From the NCBI GenBank assembly GCA_021432635.1, contig MU270024.1, positions 62,001 through 126,000 of the forward strand: a DNA stretch of 64,000 nucleotides, given 5' to 3'. This stretch comes from Thozetella sp. PMI_491 (lineage: Eukaryota > Ascomycota > Sordariomycetes > Chaetosphaeriales > Chaetosphaeriaceae). How positions within the stretch are numbered: the first letter of the stretch is position 1; each line of letters opens with the position of its first letter. The notes below the pieces were generated by a model that worked only from the letters and a program-made list of their open reading frames with translations, did no database searches and was not told the origin of the DNA. Of the stretch, positions 11,157-23,708 are shown one piece after another. The position numbers and the translations under genes are program-made.

Positions 11157-12900
11157 ATGGCTTCCATTCAGAACGCCGTACAGGCCAGCTCAGTGCTGGT
11201 GGCACCTGCCGGTACCATTTCCGGAACATGTACGGCTTTAATGGTCATTTCTCTGATCTTCCACCTCCTTTACTCGGTCTTCTTACATGTATTACACTTG
11301 TACCCGGGCCCGACCTTCTCGGCCATAAGCCGAATTCCATACTGGATTGCCTGTCTTCACGGCAATCAAGTACGATGGATGGCTAAGCTACACCAGAAAC
11401 ATGGACCAGTTGTCAGATATGGCCCGAATGACATGAGCTATAGTGACGGGCGGGCCTGGAAAGACATTACCACTGTGAAGCGTATTACGGAGAATGGAAA
11501 ACAAGCCACATTCTATCCACCATCCACTAATGGTATTCCAAGTATTTTTGCCGAACCCAACATAATCCGGCACGCTGAATTACGACGCATCTTCTCGCAC
11601 GCATTCTCAGAGAGAGCGTTGAAAGCGCAGGAACCGCTATTTCAAAAGCACACAGATCTTCTGGTCGCCTATGCTCGCAAGGCTAAGACTGTGAATCTGA
11701 CTGAATTATTTAACTTTATAACCTTCGATATCGTGGGAGAAATGGCCTTTGGGCATTCCCTTGGTCAGCTTGAGTGTGGCAAATACACTCCGTGGATGGC
11801 AAAGATCTTCAGAACTTTGAGGGTAAGCAGGTGCCTTAAAGCAGGACGCATTAGCTAGCAACTAACTTAGATAGGTTCTTCCATTCCTCCAAATGATACA
11901 TTACTATCCTCTCGTTCAAACAATATTTGACCTCATAGAGCCAAAATTCGTCACTGCAATGAGATCCGATTTTCAACACACCACCAGTCGTGTTGACAAA
12001 CGTATCTGCGAGAGTTCAGAGAAGTCTGACATGTGGAATCTTATTCTTGAAGACGGTACCCTAAGTCTCGACGAGATTTATATCAACGCCGAGCTCTTTA
12101 TGACAGCTGGCACAGAAACCACAGGTAAGGAAAACTTCATTTCAAAAATTGATATAATAATGCTTAAGACCTGCCCTAGCCTCTCTTCTTACCGGATTGA
12201 TGTACTACCTTATTGCCAGCCCTGATAAAAAAAGGATATTGACGAACGAGATCCGCCAAAGATTTCACAACGACCGGGAAATAACATTCGTGGGTCTTGC
12301 TCAAATAGACTATCTAAACGCATGTACGGTACCAATCAAACCCCTTGTTTGACAGTCGAGAGTTTGGTAAAATGACAAGTTATACTAGGTATTCGTGAAG
12401 GGCTGCGGGTCTGGCCGCCGGTGCCTGTCGGCCTCCCCCGAGAAATAGCACCGGGTGGCAATCATATCCTCGGAAGATGGCTTCCTGGAGGCACAAGTGT
12501 ATCCGTCTGTCCTGTTGCGACATGCCGCTCTCCGGCCAATTTCAAGCAAGCAACCCCATTTACGCACACCAGCTCCAAGAAGCATAGCCGCGCCACCACT
12601 AAAAACACTGAGATACGCAGAAACCCAGACAAATTTGCACCTGAGCGCTGGTTGGGGGACCCAGAATACAAGGATGATCAACGAGATGCACACCAACTCT
12701 TTTCGCTTGGACCAAGGAATTGCCTAGGGATGAACATTGCGTGGCACGAAGCGAGGCTTCTGATTGCTAAGTTGTTATTCAACTTTGACATCGAGTCGGA
12801 CGTAGGCCCTGACTGGACGGACCAGAATGTGTATGTCATTTGGGAGCGCAAACCGTTGAAGTGCCAGCTAAAAGAGGTATCTGGTTCTTATAAATTCTAG
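11157..12900 (+). CDS. cytochrome P450 monooxygenase
   Basis: A microsomal P450 with an N-terminal membrane helix (LMVISLIFHLLYSVFLHVL) and the proline-containing YPGPTFSAISRIP hinge. Introns at 11823-11874, 12125-12179 and 12324-12388 are standard GT-AG. Splicing yields the I-helix AGTETTASLLTG, the K-helix E-G-L-R in IREGLRVWPPVPVGLP, and the heme loop FSLGPRNCLG with its Cys ligand. A fourth intron, 12546-12620, is inferred: it starts GCAAGC and ends GCAG. Removing it gives the canonical SPANFKNPDKFAPERWL, 498 residues in all. If retained it adds 25 in-frame residues inside the conserved meander region. Adjacency to the terpene synthase suggests it oxidises the terpene. Confidence 0.88.
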
Positions 12901-13806
12901 ATATAACTATACCTCTGTAACTGTGGCTCTAACTACCCCGCAGTTGCTGATCATGATTTATATAAACAGGACAGGGTGCCGCCGCTCTACTAGGGATGAA
13001 AAAAATAAAAATAAAATAAAATGACAAAATGGGTTAAAAACCAAACACGTTTTAAAGGTTGGTGGGCAAGTAACAAAAAAAACAAAAACAAAAACAAAAA
13101 AAAACACGCAGGACCGCCACCATGGCGCAGCAAGCCAAATCCCAGCCATAAACAGCCATACCTTCGATATAAGCAGCCAGCTAGTGGTTTAATCCCCGTA
13201 CTAAACTGTTTTGTATTTTTCGTTAGTTTAAAATTAACATCCCTACGCTCTTCTACACTATGGCTCTGGAAATATTATTAGCTTAGAACCTGCTACTTAC
13301 CAGGAATCCTGTCACCAAACAACAGAGGTATTGGTTTAGTGCCAGAGGAGCCGGGTGAGGTTATGAGTACGTGATAAAATACTAGCCTCTTTTCGGAGTC
13401 GTGTACGGAACAAACGATGGAGCTATTGCTAAACTTAGGAAATGTGCGGCGTCACCAATCAGCGGCACTAGCCGCTTCACCAATGGGTCGTGCCAACGGA
13501 GCCGCAGCTTTGCCAAGCTAAGACTCTTTTAAGGACTAGGGTGTACCTACCTTCGCCTACGTTAGTGCTTACAGTCATCCTATTGGAGCTAAGATACCGC
13601 TCTTTATTTAGGGGGTAGGTATCCACTACTACGGTGGGTTTCATTATTCCTAGGTAGGTTATAGGCCAGCCGCGGAATATAAGTACGGCGGGGACCCTGT
13701 TGGTTCGCCCAACGGACCGGACAACTCAACAACCTTCCTCATCACTGTAACATTTCTCGGAGCTGTGGAACAGACTTAAACACTTTCCGCCCATAGCAAT
13801 CTTATT
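12901..13806. other. intergenic with A-rich simple sequence
   Basis: No gene is supported. Positions 13074-13105 are an A-rich (CAAAAA)n-like simple repeat. The last 100 bases are the upstream region of the SDR. Confidence 0.45.
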
Positions 13807-14809
13807 ATGGCTCGCATCAAATCCACCTTCAATCCATCGAGGGATATTCCAGACCTCAGCGGGAGAGTTTTCCTTATCACTGGAGGTGAATTCCCAGCCC
13901 ACACAGCGGCATAGCCAAGAAATTGACACTAGTGTTTCCAAAGGAACCAGCGGGCTGGGCCTGGGCGTCTTTGAGAATCTTGCCGCCCATTCGCCCCAGC
14001 ATATCTTTATCACGGGTCGAAACACCGCGAAGGGGAGTGAGACGATTAAGCGTGTGCAAACGAAGTTCCCAGGCGTTCCTGCAAGCTTTATTGAGTGCGA
14101 TCTAGCGGATCTGGCTTCTGTTCAAGTGGCGAGCCAGAAAGTTCTCGCCTCGACCAGCCGCCTCGACATCCTCATTTGTAACGCGGGCATTATGGCGCGC
14201 CCACCTACCGTGACCAAGGACGGATATGAGGAACAGTTCCAAGTCAACCACCTCGGGCATGCGCTACTTATCCGGCTATTACTGCCTACCATGCTAACCA
14301 TAGCCGCTGAGCCGGGCGCTGACGTCCGCATCATCAGCACCACCTCTAAGGCATATAAAGAAACGGCAGCCAATGGCATCGATTTTGCGACACTGAAGAC
14401 CGGCCAGGCATCTATCGCGCCGATAGGAGTAGTGGGGGCATGGCGGCGGTACGGACAAAGCAAGCTGGCTAACATACTTTACGCAAGATCTCTTGCCAAG
14501 AAACAACCTGAGATTCTAGCCATGTCGGTACACCCAGGTTACATCCCCGACACGGAACTCAATTCCGGTGTCGGGTGGTTCACAATGCTGCCTGCCCGGA
14601 TTATGTCAATAGGAACAGATGTGGCGCTCGAGGATGGATCGCATACCCAACTATGGGCAGCGACCGCCCCTCGTGACAGGGTGGTGAATGGAGAGTTCTA
14701 CGAGCCATTTGGGGTCTTGGGTAACAAGGAAACAGCCCACGTAAAGAATGATGCACTCGCGGAGCGTCTTTGGGACTGGACCGAGGTGGCGCTGTCTGGG
14801 TTCAAGTGA
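13807..14809 (+). CDS. short-chain dehydrogenase/reductase
   Basis: An NAD(P)-dependent SDR of 314 residues from exons 13807-13885 and 13944-14809. The first exon encodes MARIKSTFNPSRDIPDLSGR and the start of the cofactor loop, VFLITG. The 58-base intron splits the glycine motif, which reads T-G-G-T-S-G-L-G when joined. The downstream NAG motif is ICNAGIMA and the active site is Y-G-Q-S-K in RRYGQSKLANILYA, followed by VHPGYI. This is the domain order of WW-oxidoreductase/retinol dehydrogenase-like fungal SDRs. It lies 0.9 kb from the P450 on the same strand and could oxidise a hydroxyl group installed by it; that role is inferred from position. Confidence 0.88.
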
Positions 14810-15449
14810 TAGTGCAGAGTATCTGGCTTGTTTAAGTGGGCCCTAGAAACGGCTGTCTTAGAGGCGATGCCTTGTCTTGATAGCGGCATAAAGGATTTCA
14901 GCGGAGTGTCGAGATTAAGAGGTAGATGGACGTTAAAAGCTAGCTTCGTTTGAAGTAATAAGGTAACCTATAGGATTAGTTGGGAATTCTATCCGTACAC
15001 ACTAGCTGAACTAAATATAACCCTATAATTACTTTTCCCTGGGCACCCATTCCTCTATGAAGGGGAACCATTACGACATCCGGACACTCCGGTTGCGATA
15101 ATTGGACAGCCCTGCTACACAGAAACCCGGAAGGGTATTATTATCCTGCTAGAATTATATAAGGTTAGGGTATTTAACCCGACACTGTTAACAGAAAGAT
15201 AGTGCTTAATTTCCAGCTTTTATACATTATCCGAGGATAGATTAATACCGAGACGTGCCAGGAAAGAAGTTGTCCGGTCTGAGGAAGCCAGCTTGTCGGA
15301 TGTTTTCGCTAGAGATGAACTTCATAACACAATGCCAGCCGTAATACTACTACTGCCCGTATTATATCTCCTCCGAGATCCCCGCGGAGCTATTATCCCT
15401 TTATCCTGGCGTTAATCGGCCCCTGGCTATGGTGCTACAGCAAAGGCAT
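14810..15449. other. intergenic, nothing recognised
   Basis: No coding or RNA signal that I can support. Confidence 0.4.
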
Positions 15450-16000
15450 TGAAGAAAAGTATAAGTTGCTTAACAAAAAAAAAGCGCGAGTATTGAGGCG
15501 GCCGAGAACGACGAGAAGCGGCTATTGTGGATGGCTGCGGACAGACACAAGGCTCTTGTGCAGCAGCTGTCCAAGAGTAGGACAAATTTTGACGAATATT
15601 TTGACCGAATACCGTTGTTGCGGTCAGTATCAAACAGACAGATGGTTATCATACAGTTGCTGTTCAAGCTACAGGCAAATATCAATGCAACGCACGATAT
15701 TTGGAACCCAGCGTCGCCGTTTTGGGGACGGGTGAGGGGCGGTGAGGCTATTGTGGATTCACTGTGCAACAAATCCTTATAACTCGATACAGATGTTCAG
15801 AATGAGAACGGCGGAACGCCATGCCGTGGGCTGAGAAGAGGGAGCACGCGGTTATTGTGTAGCTGCTCTCAGAGAGTAGCAATAGGTCTAGGGAGTATCT
15901 ATCTTAGGCCGGACGTCCCAGTTGATGTCTGCGGGTGCGATGTAACTGCGTGGTTGCTGTTCAACCAAGGCGCGAGGTCTTGAGCGGCTGAACGATGTAA
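15450..16000 (+). pseudogene. ankyrin-repeat relic
   Basis: One frame reads SASIEAAENDEKRLLWMAAD, then RHKALVQQLSKSRTNFDEYF, then RQMVIIQLLFKLQANINATH; a further block near 15790-15870 gives NENGGTP followed by EHAVIV and LLSES after a stop. The spacing and the TPLWxAA-like and VVxLLLExGA-like residues are those of degenerate ankyrin repeats. Several stops and frame changes are present and no domain flanks it. It lies on the same strand 0.7 kb before the large NLR and is probably the tail of an older, lost NLR-type gene. Confidence 0.55.
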
Positions 16001-16732
16001 TTTGTGTATTACGTTGTCATGCGTTGCCGGGAATAGACCTTGGGCTAGTGTATGGCTTCTCCTTGACAAGGGCCCACAGATCGAAGCGGTTGATCAAGTT
16101 GATCGGTACATGGCCTCTACCGCGTCAAAGTAGATATATTAAAAAGTTAGAATAAGAAACAAAGTAGGGACGAGGGAACTCTTGCTAAATCAAGCAGACG
16201 GTGTGTGCGGGGTCGAGCAGGAGATTGTATTTCTGTGAAGGTAAAGTTTTGAAAATGCATGCTACATGTACTTCGACGTGTCCCACAGAAACCCTTGCTC
16301 CAAGAGTTGGTTGAACTCGACCGTCTTGCCGACATCACACCTTTGATCTGACTGAACTAATAAATTAATGTCATCTTGGGGAATAAGATTGATATTGTTG
16401 GTTTCGCTGTGCCACCAGGATATCCAAGAGACATCTCAACCCACTTCAGAGAATGTGAGCGCCCTTGGTGTTCATGTTGGCTAGCTACCCCACTTTTGAC
16501 CCTAACCCAGCATAATATGATGGCCCATGTTGTAGGCAGCCAATCCTGCCCACTATTTTGCTACCGGTACTAAATCACGATTAGTCAAAACAGGCGCTTA
16601 GCCAGCCACAAGACGCGCGGGCCACAACGCCGCCACTATAGTCCAACAGTTCAGCTCGACAGCCCAGTGTTTCTTCCACCAGCTTTCTCGCTTTCTCACG
16701 TTCATCTTCCCACTAGCGTGAGTGCCGCGACA
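16001..16732. other. intergenic, upstream of NLR
   Basis: No gene is recognised. The 3' end is the promoter and 5' leader of the NLR at 16733; pyrimidine-rich tracts lie at 16670-16710. Confidence 0.4.
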
Positions 16733-19700
16733 ATGTCTTCCGCGCTCACCAACGCCGCGCGGTTGAAGCCCGAGATCCGGCTGGAGCAAGCCATTGCGGC
16801 CTTCGAGGTAGACCTCTCGCCTGAGCAAAATGCGCTCTTTTGCGAGTGCAGGGACCGCGCGAGCAAGACGCCCCCGGGAATCGGCGACGTGATGCGGCTC
16901 ACGGCCGAGATTGACCGCCAGATCTCCAGGAAGTTCCCCATCGGGCCACGGTTCACCAGCGTGCTCGAAGCCCTGCAGGGGTTCGCGGCCCTGGGAGACA
17001 AGGTCATTGGCTTTGCTCAGAACATGATCGCAAGTGCCGTCTGGTTGCTGGTGCGAACCACGCTGCTGGTGAGCGGCTGCTTTTCCTTCACTCGAGTGTC
17101 CTGTCCTCTCCTCTTGCCTCGGCTGACCCCCGCAGGCTGTAGTCAAAGTCGCGGCCAACCTCGAGAAGCTGTCGACCCTTCTCATGGTCGTTGGTTGCTC
17201 GGCGCCCCGCTATCAGAGCCTATCTCAACTGTACCCGCGGTCCAGAACTTTACAGTTGCACTTGTCGGAATATTTCATCGTCCTGGTCGGCCTCTGCCAC
17301 CACATGCTCAAGCTGGCCAAGAAGTCGACGCTAGGGCAGCTAGTCTTGTCCCTGAGCGACTCCGACATGAAGAAATACCAATCTGAGCTTGAGAATTGGG
17401 CCGGCATGATCAAGGATGAGGCAAGCCTGCTGATGGGCAAGAGCGTCGAGGAGCAAGGCAATATGCTGCGATTTCTGACGAGATCAAGCAGCTCCGAACT
17501 GCAGCGCCAGAAGGCAAAGGCACGCACTCGAGTGCTACAGTCGTGCTCTACATATAACTACCAGCAGACTTGGAAAGAGATCCGCAAGGCCGGAAACGCG
17601 ACTATCTTCGAAAGGAAACCCCAGTACCAGGACTGGAAAACCAACCAAAAGCCCAGCACGCTGGTGTGGAGCGGCAAGCTGGGATCCGGAAAGTCCACCC
17701 TGCTGGCTAACATCGTCGACGATCTGAATCTCCACACCCATGACTCTAATGACCCGGTTGCTTATTTCTTCTCCCGCTACGACATATCCGAGAGCTTGCA
17801 GGCCCGCACAGTCATCGGCTCTCTGGCGCGACAGCTATTGGGGCCGGACATAGATCTCACCGCGGTAGAACAGCTCGTAGACGAGACTAATCTAGTTGTG
17901 GATTCCGAAAGAATAGTTACTCTGCTACAAAAAGCGCTTCCGGTTAGCTTTAGGGCGTATTTTGTGCTGGACGGACTCGATGAATGCGACAAGGACCAGA
18001 GGGAAACGGTAATTGAGCAGCTTCAGAGACTGCAGAGCCATCTTACCCTGCTTATCTGCACATCGCAGAGGTTGGAGGCCGGCAAAGCTTCCAAGGTGAG
18101 CACGGCAAAGCTCGCTGGCCATAGCAACGTAGACATCCCGGACGATAATCCCGATATCGAAGAATTCATCAGCGCTGAGCTGGAAAGGTGTATTGAATCC
18201 GAAAAGCTGACGCTGGGCGACTTTATGCTCATCGGGGAGATACAAGATGGTCTCTTAGCCGGCGCTCAGGGCATATTTCTGTGGGTCGCTCTTCAGATCG
18301 AGGCTCTATGCGCCGAGAAGACGGACGAGGCGATCCGGCTAGCCCTGCGCGATCTCCCCAAGGATCTCCCAGAAACCTTCTCTCGCGTTTTACGGCGATC
18401 TAGCGGGCTAGGGAAGCAGTACCAAAAAACAATCCTCAAGACCATTGCTATAGCCTACCGGCCCCTCACGACGGAAGAGCTTCGAGAGGCATTAAGCGTT
18501 TTCCCAGGAGATGCCGAGTGGAACGAAGCACGGCTAATCAGCGATATACATTCTGTACTTGCCTGCTGCGGTAGTCTTGTTGCGGTTGACGAGGAGCAGT
18601 CGACAGTTAGGCTGGTACATCACAGCGTCAAACAATACCTCCTGGGCGAGTTCGAAGGCGCATCAGATCCCATGTTCACCGCTGACAGTGCCCATAAGAC
18701 GATGGCGGGTATCGTCGTTACGTACCTCAGCTACAGCGTTTTCGAAACCCAGGTATCGACTACGGTGGTCCCAGAAGTGCGTACGAGGGCGGTGCCAACC
18801 AGGGTGATCGGCTCTACTACTCCGGGAGTCATGCGAACGCTCGCGCTCAACTATCTAAAGCGTAGAAAACAACCAGACTTTGACGTCAGTAAATACGTCG
18901 CAGAGGCACAGAAACTGGCAAGACAGGATTCTGCCGACCGATTCCACTTCTATTCCTACGCCAAGGCATATTGGCTCCAGCATGCCTGGTGCATCTCCAA
19001 AGATGAGATAGCTCTGTACAATCTCCTGATTCCCTTGGTGGACCGAGGAAATATGTCTATTAATATTAAAGATGATGGTTTCCAAGAGGTCATTCTGAAG
19101 TTCCTTCTCGAGCAAGGAGCCTACATCGAAGCAAAAGACGGCAGTGGCAGGACGCCTCTCATCTATGCCGTAATTTATGGACACGAACCTTCTACCAAGT
19201 GGCTACTTTTACACCATGCAGATGTAGAATCGAGCGACGATGCTGGCTGGACCCCGCTATGGCATGCCGCCAAGCACGGGCACGAGGCTATCCTGCAGGC
19301 ACTACTCTCTTCCAACGCCAAGATCCACGCGCTGGACAATACTCTCCGGGCGCCTTTGTGGCATGCACTGATGAGCACGGATACGGCCATGCTCAAACTA
19401 TTGCTTGAGCACGGCGCAGACTCCCAGCCGGAGGGACACAGCCGGTCGGGCGGTCTGCAGCAGACTCCCTTGTCATATGCCGCCGGGAAAGGGTATGAGG
19501 CGGCGGTCAAGCTATTACTTGATCACAACGCAGACATACAATGGAAGGATGGAGGTGGTCACTCCGCATTATGGCACGGTGCTGCCAACGGGCACCAAGG
19601 AGTTGTGAAACTATTGATAGCGTATAGAGCGGATGCCGGAACTCCACTACGGGACGCGGCCTCGATCGGAAATGTAGCCGCTATCCAAACCTTGCTCGAC

Positions 19701-20703
19701 AGCGGTGTGGATATCGAGTCGGCAGATAGCGCGGGCCGGACACCACTGATGAACTCCGCACTAAATGGACATGCTGCCATTGTTGAGACCCTGCTAGAGA
19801 ATGGGGCTGAGCCAGAGGCGCGCGACATACATGGCGTATCGGCGCTGTGGTATGCTGCTGACAAGGGGTTCGATGCTGCTGTCGGATATCTGCTTGAGAA
19901 AGGCCCGGATGTGGAGATAAGGGACAGCACGGGTCAGACACCGCTGTCGAGGGCTGTCCAAAACGGCCATGTGGTAACTATTAGTCTCTTGCTCGAAAAT
20001 GGCGCCAAGATCGAAGCTAGAGATCGAGACGGCTTTACTGCCCTGTGGCACGCCTTCGAAAATGGACAGAGGCCCGCCATCAAAGCGATGCTAGAGAAAG
20101 GCGCCAATATCGAGTCAAAAGTCGGAGACAACCTCACAATGCTCTCATACGCCATCTTCGGTGGCAATGAGACGGCTGCTGGGCTCCTGCTCGAACACGG
20201 GGCTGCGACTCAGGCTATGGAGCTGGCTGGCCCAACGTTTCTCTGGTCCGCCGCGAAGCGGGGTAACGAGAATATCGTTAGATTACTGCTTAATAGCGGC
20301 CTAGACATGGAGTCCAAGGACCCATCTGGTCGGACCAGCCTATCTTGGGCTGCCGGGAGGGGGACATATCGGGGTCGCCAAGCTATTGCTCGAGCGAGGT
20401 GCCAATCCTCGCTCCTTGGATAATCAGGGCCAGTTGGTGATATGGCATGCTGTTAATACAGGCCACGATGCTATTGTCTCACTACTGCTCGATAATGGTG
20501 CCGACGTCGAATCGACGAAGCATGGCAAGACGCTACTTTGGTGGGCGGCAAGGGACGGCTACGAGGCAATTGTCAAGTCACTGCTAGACAGAGGCGCCGC
20601 TACGGATGACACGGACGGCTTTGGCCGGTCAGGGTTGTCTTGGGCCCAAGAAAAAGGACATGAAGGCATCGTTAAGCTCCTACGTGAGAGGGGTGCTAAG
20701 TAA
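16733..20703 (+). CDS. fungal NLR (STAND): N-terminal domain, NACHT, about 15 ankyrin repeats, with one frame shift
   Basis: A signal-transducing NTPase of the kind used in fungal self/non-self recognition. Exon 1 (16733-17068) and exon 2 (from 17136) are joined by a GT-AG intron that gives RTTLLAVVKVAANLEKL. Residues 1 to about 250 form an all-helical N-terminal domain resembling those placed before NACHT in fungal STAND proteins. The P-loop is GKLGSGKST at about residue 292 and Walker B is YFVLDGLDECDK at about 389. A winged-helix region (AIAYRPLTTEELREALSV) follows. Ankyrin repeats run from about residue 755 to the end. At the G5 run 20359-20363 the frame changes; with one G fewer, the frame would read on through GHIGVAKLLLERGANP to the stop at 20703, giving about 1300 residues. 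Otherwise the protein ends early, at 20423. A homopolymer sequencing error is as likely as a true mutation. Confidence 0.82.
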
Positions 20704-22618
20704 ATACTTCATGGGAGTATGTTAGGGCCTACAGATTGTTTTTGTGATGCACCTCTTGCGAGACAGGATAGGACAATCGAAGTTGCGACTCTTGTAGCTG
20801 GTACTTTATATTCGAGAAGTTGAACCACATTGTGACTTGCTATTCCTACTATTTATGTCTTTAATTTTTGGTTTACTGTGCTAGATCGCGATAAAAGAGC
20901 AGACAGACGTAAAAGCAAACGGCTAAAGAGCCCCTGTGGAATAGTCCCGTGAAGTGGTTATATTGAGTCTAGATCTGGAAGTGTCTGTTCTGGAAGCTAA
21001 GTTGACTGCTCGACCGAGCTCTGGGTCCTCCATACTAGATCGAGCGAACGCTACGAATCCACGATCCATACCCATGATCCAACATTAATAAAATTACTTT
21101 TGTATTTAAATATAAAATATTATACTTATAAGGCCTAGTTGGCTTTTAAAATAATATTATTAAATACTAAAATAACTATTATAAGTTATTTAATCTTTTA
21201 TAATCTTTTGTCAAGTAAACTCTTCTATCAGTATTTCCTACGTAGGAAGATCCACTCCACTTACCCGATCAAGGAGAGATCCAGCACAACTCCGACCGGC
21301 CCCGCCCCTACTACCCTGCAGCAGCAGCAGCAGCAGAGAAGAAGGGGAAACGGATTCCCCTTCCCGAAGGGAGTAGGTGGCTAGGATATTACCTTCTTTA
21401 TTCAGTCCTTTATAAGGGTTAGGCTTCAAAGTGTATCTTATAGAGCGTTTTGGGCGGGTTTCCTTTATCTTTAATAGCTATATTCCCCTCCACTCGCATA
21501 AGCCTACTCTACAACTGCTGGCGGGGAATGTTAGAGATTTATTCTCCGATATCTTTATGATAGCGACTGATTTAGTGATTAGAAAAGGCATTGAAAGAGT
21601 CTGGGAGAGGTAGAGAGTATATACGGTATATGCTGCGAGGAAGGGAGGGATAATCGAAGCATTATCTTGCGGTATGTTTCGTCGCCCTCAACTCTAGCAA
21701 TAGGTTGGATACCGCCATCGGGATAGGAGTTAGTTACAGTCTGCAATCGGGTTGGATCACGTATGATAATGTATGATAGGCGAGAACATACGTATTTGAG
21801 GGGTTGAGGTCATACCCGATATCAAAGTCATTAGTACTGGAGCAGTGATGTCGATCCTCTGGGAAAGACAGCAGCAGTGTCCATGCCGCTAAGACTAAGA
21901 GGATCTATTCATCTCCATTTACCATCGAGTTGCACAATGGCCCCCTTGAAATTGAGTTCAAGGCGGGTAGGTAGGTAGGTACCTAGATAGCCAGCCGGGA
22001 CGCAGAGCAGGAAATATAGCCACACGCTATACCAGACGAGTATGTAACATGCCTATGAATGAAAATAGAGGGCAATACACGTACTCTACAACTTCATTTC
22101 CATCTTTTGTTCTTCCGTGCACGTTGTGTGGCTGTGCCCCCTCGAGCATCCTCAACATTTGTCTTTGCCCACTATCTGAGCAGCAACTTGAGCATTTGGC
22201 ACTAGTAGGAGCGGGGACTAGGGCTAGGCCCCATCCCACCCAAGCTTATATTAAAAGAAATACGTATATATACATGAGCACCGTTATTGCCGTACTCCAT
22301 TAACAAATATTTAGCACGTAGTGTTCTTATCTCAAAGTTGGAGAGTTGCTCAGTCTCGGCATGTCACTATTATTGCCTGAATAGGAAACTCCATGCGGGA
22401 ATGGCCCATAGCATATATCTCTTGTTTAAAAGGGGTTTAGCGTAAGAGGAAATGGCCTGATTGTCAACTCCGAGATTCGACATCGATAACGCTATCCCGA
22501 TATCGCCAGATTTAGATATCTCGACCTTATAAGCGCTACCGAGCCTTAAGCAATCGCTATCCGCATTTTTAGCTGTGTGTATTTAGCAGCTGCTAATCTT
22601 GTCGTTCTCATGGTTTAA
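20704..22618. other. intergenic, low-complexity DNA
   Basis: No gene is supported. An AT-rich block lies at 21080-21230, a (CAG)6 run at 21319-21336, and a TAGG tandem with palindromic TAGGTACCTA at 21967-21986. Confidence 0.45.
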
Positions 22619-23708
22619 ATGGATAACTCTTCAGCTATATTATACGTCATCATTGCCGCAGGCGCTAGTGCGGCTGCTTACTCTCTATTCACGTCTCATC
22701 TGCGATCTCGCCTAGCCAATTTCAAGCCCACGAAAGAGGACTATCAGAAAGTGTACAATGAGATTTCCAGCCGCCTTGAAATAGACCGCGGCTACGATGA
22801 TGGTAGCTATGGCCCCATCTTAGTTCGGTTGGCATGGCACGCCAGTGGTACCTACGATGCGAAAACAGGTACCGGTGGTAGCAATGGCGCCACTATGCGA
22901 TTCCAACCTGAGTGCAATCATGATGCCAATGCCGGGCTTGATATCGCTCGAAAGCTACTCGAACCTGTTAAAGGTGAGCATTGGCCATTCTCCTCGCGGA
23001 TTAACAAGCAACTGCAACAGATTCGTCTATGAGTGCCTGCAGAGAGCTTCCTATGCAGCGTGCCGCCTTCATTCCGTGATAACAACACAGCTAACAGGGT
23101 CTCCAGTCATGTTTCCGTGGATTACCTATGCGGATTTATGGATCCTTGGCGGAATTACAGCGATTCAGGAAATGCAAGGGCCCATTATACCATGGCGACC
23201 GGGTCGCTCGGATAAAGCAGCGTCTTTTTGCCCTCCTGACGGGCGACTTCCCGATGCATCTCAGGGCTCCAACCAGCTCCGAAACATATTTAACCGTATG
23301 GGGTTCAATGATCAGGAGATAGTGGCCCTTGCTGGAGCCCACAGCCTTGGTCGATGCCATACAGATAGGCTTGGATTCGACGGCCCTTGGACTTATAACC
23401 CCACTGCACTTAGCAACGAGTACTATTATATGCTCTTAGCGGATACTTGGGTTCCTCGCGAATGGGACGGTCCTCGCCAGTTCCGAGGTGCTTCAAGCCA
23501 GACACTAATGATGCTCCCAAGCGACCTTGCGCTTATCGCTGATAAGACTATGCGGCCATGGGTTGAGAAATATGCCAACAATGAAGAGTTATTTTTTGAC
23601 GATTTTCGCAATGTTATAACGAAATTATTCGAGCTTGGTGTGCCATTCAAGGAAAGTGTCGAGAGATGGTCATTCGAACGTGTGCGTCCCAGAATAAAGC
23701 TAGTTTAA
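22619..23708 (+). CDS. cytochrome c peroxidase-like class I heme peroxidase
   Basis: Exons 22619-22973 and 23107-23708 encode 318 residues. An N-terminal hydrophobic helix ([19 protein letters not shown]) may be a mitochondrial or membrane anchor. The distal heme site is [11 protein letters not shown] (Arg, Trp, His) and the proximal site is [14 protein letters not shown] with its heme-ligand His, followed by the GFDGPW that carries the Trp used by cytochrome c peroxidase. The 133-base intron joins LEPVK to [11 protein letters not shown]; it is longer than its neighbours, so the acceptor (23106) could be misplaced by a few codons. [10 protein letters not shown] and PPDGRLPDA also match the family. 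It would remove hydrogen peroxide. Confidence 0.85.

Noticed and set aside
13021-13281. Lys-rich 86-codon frame
   Set aside because: Produced by the A-rich simple repeat at 13074-13105.
9163-14809. Trichothecene cluster
   Set aside because: The synthase is of the TRI5 family, but no other TRI genes are present and the motifs are not those of trichodiene synthase exactly.
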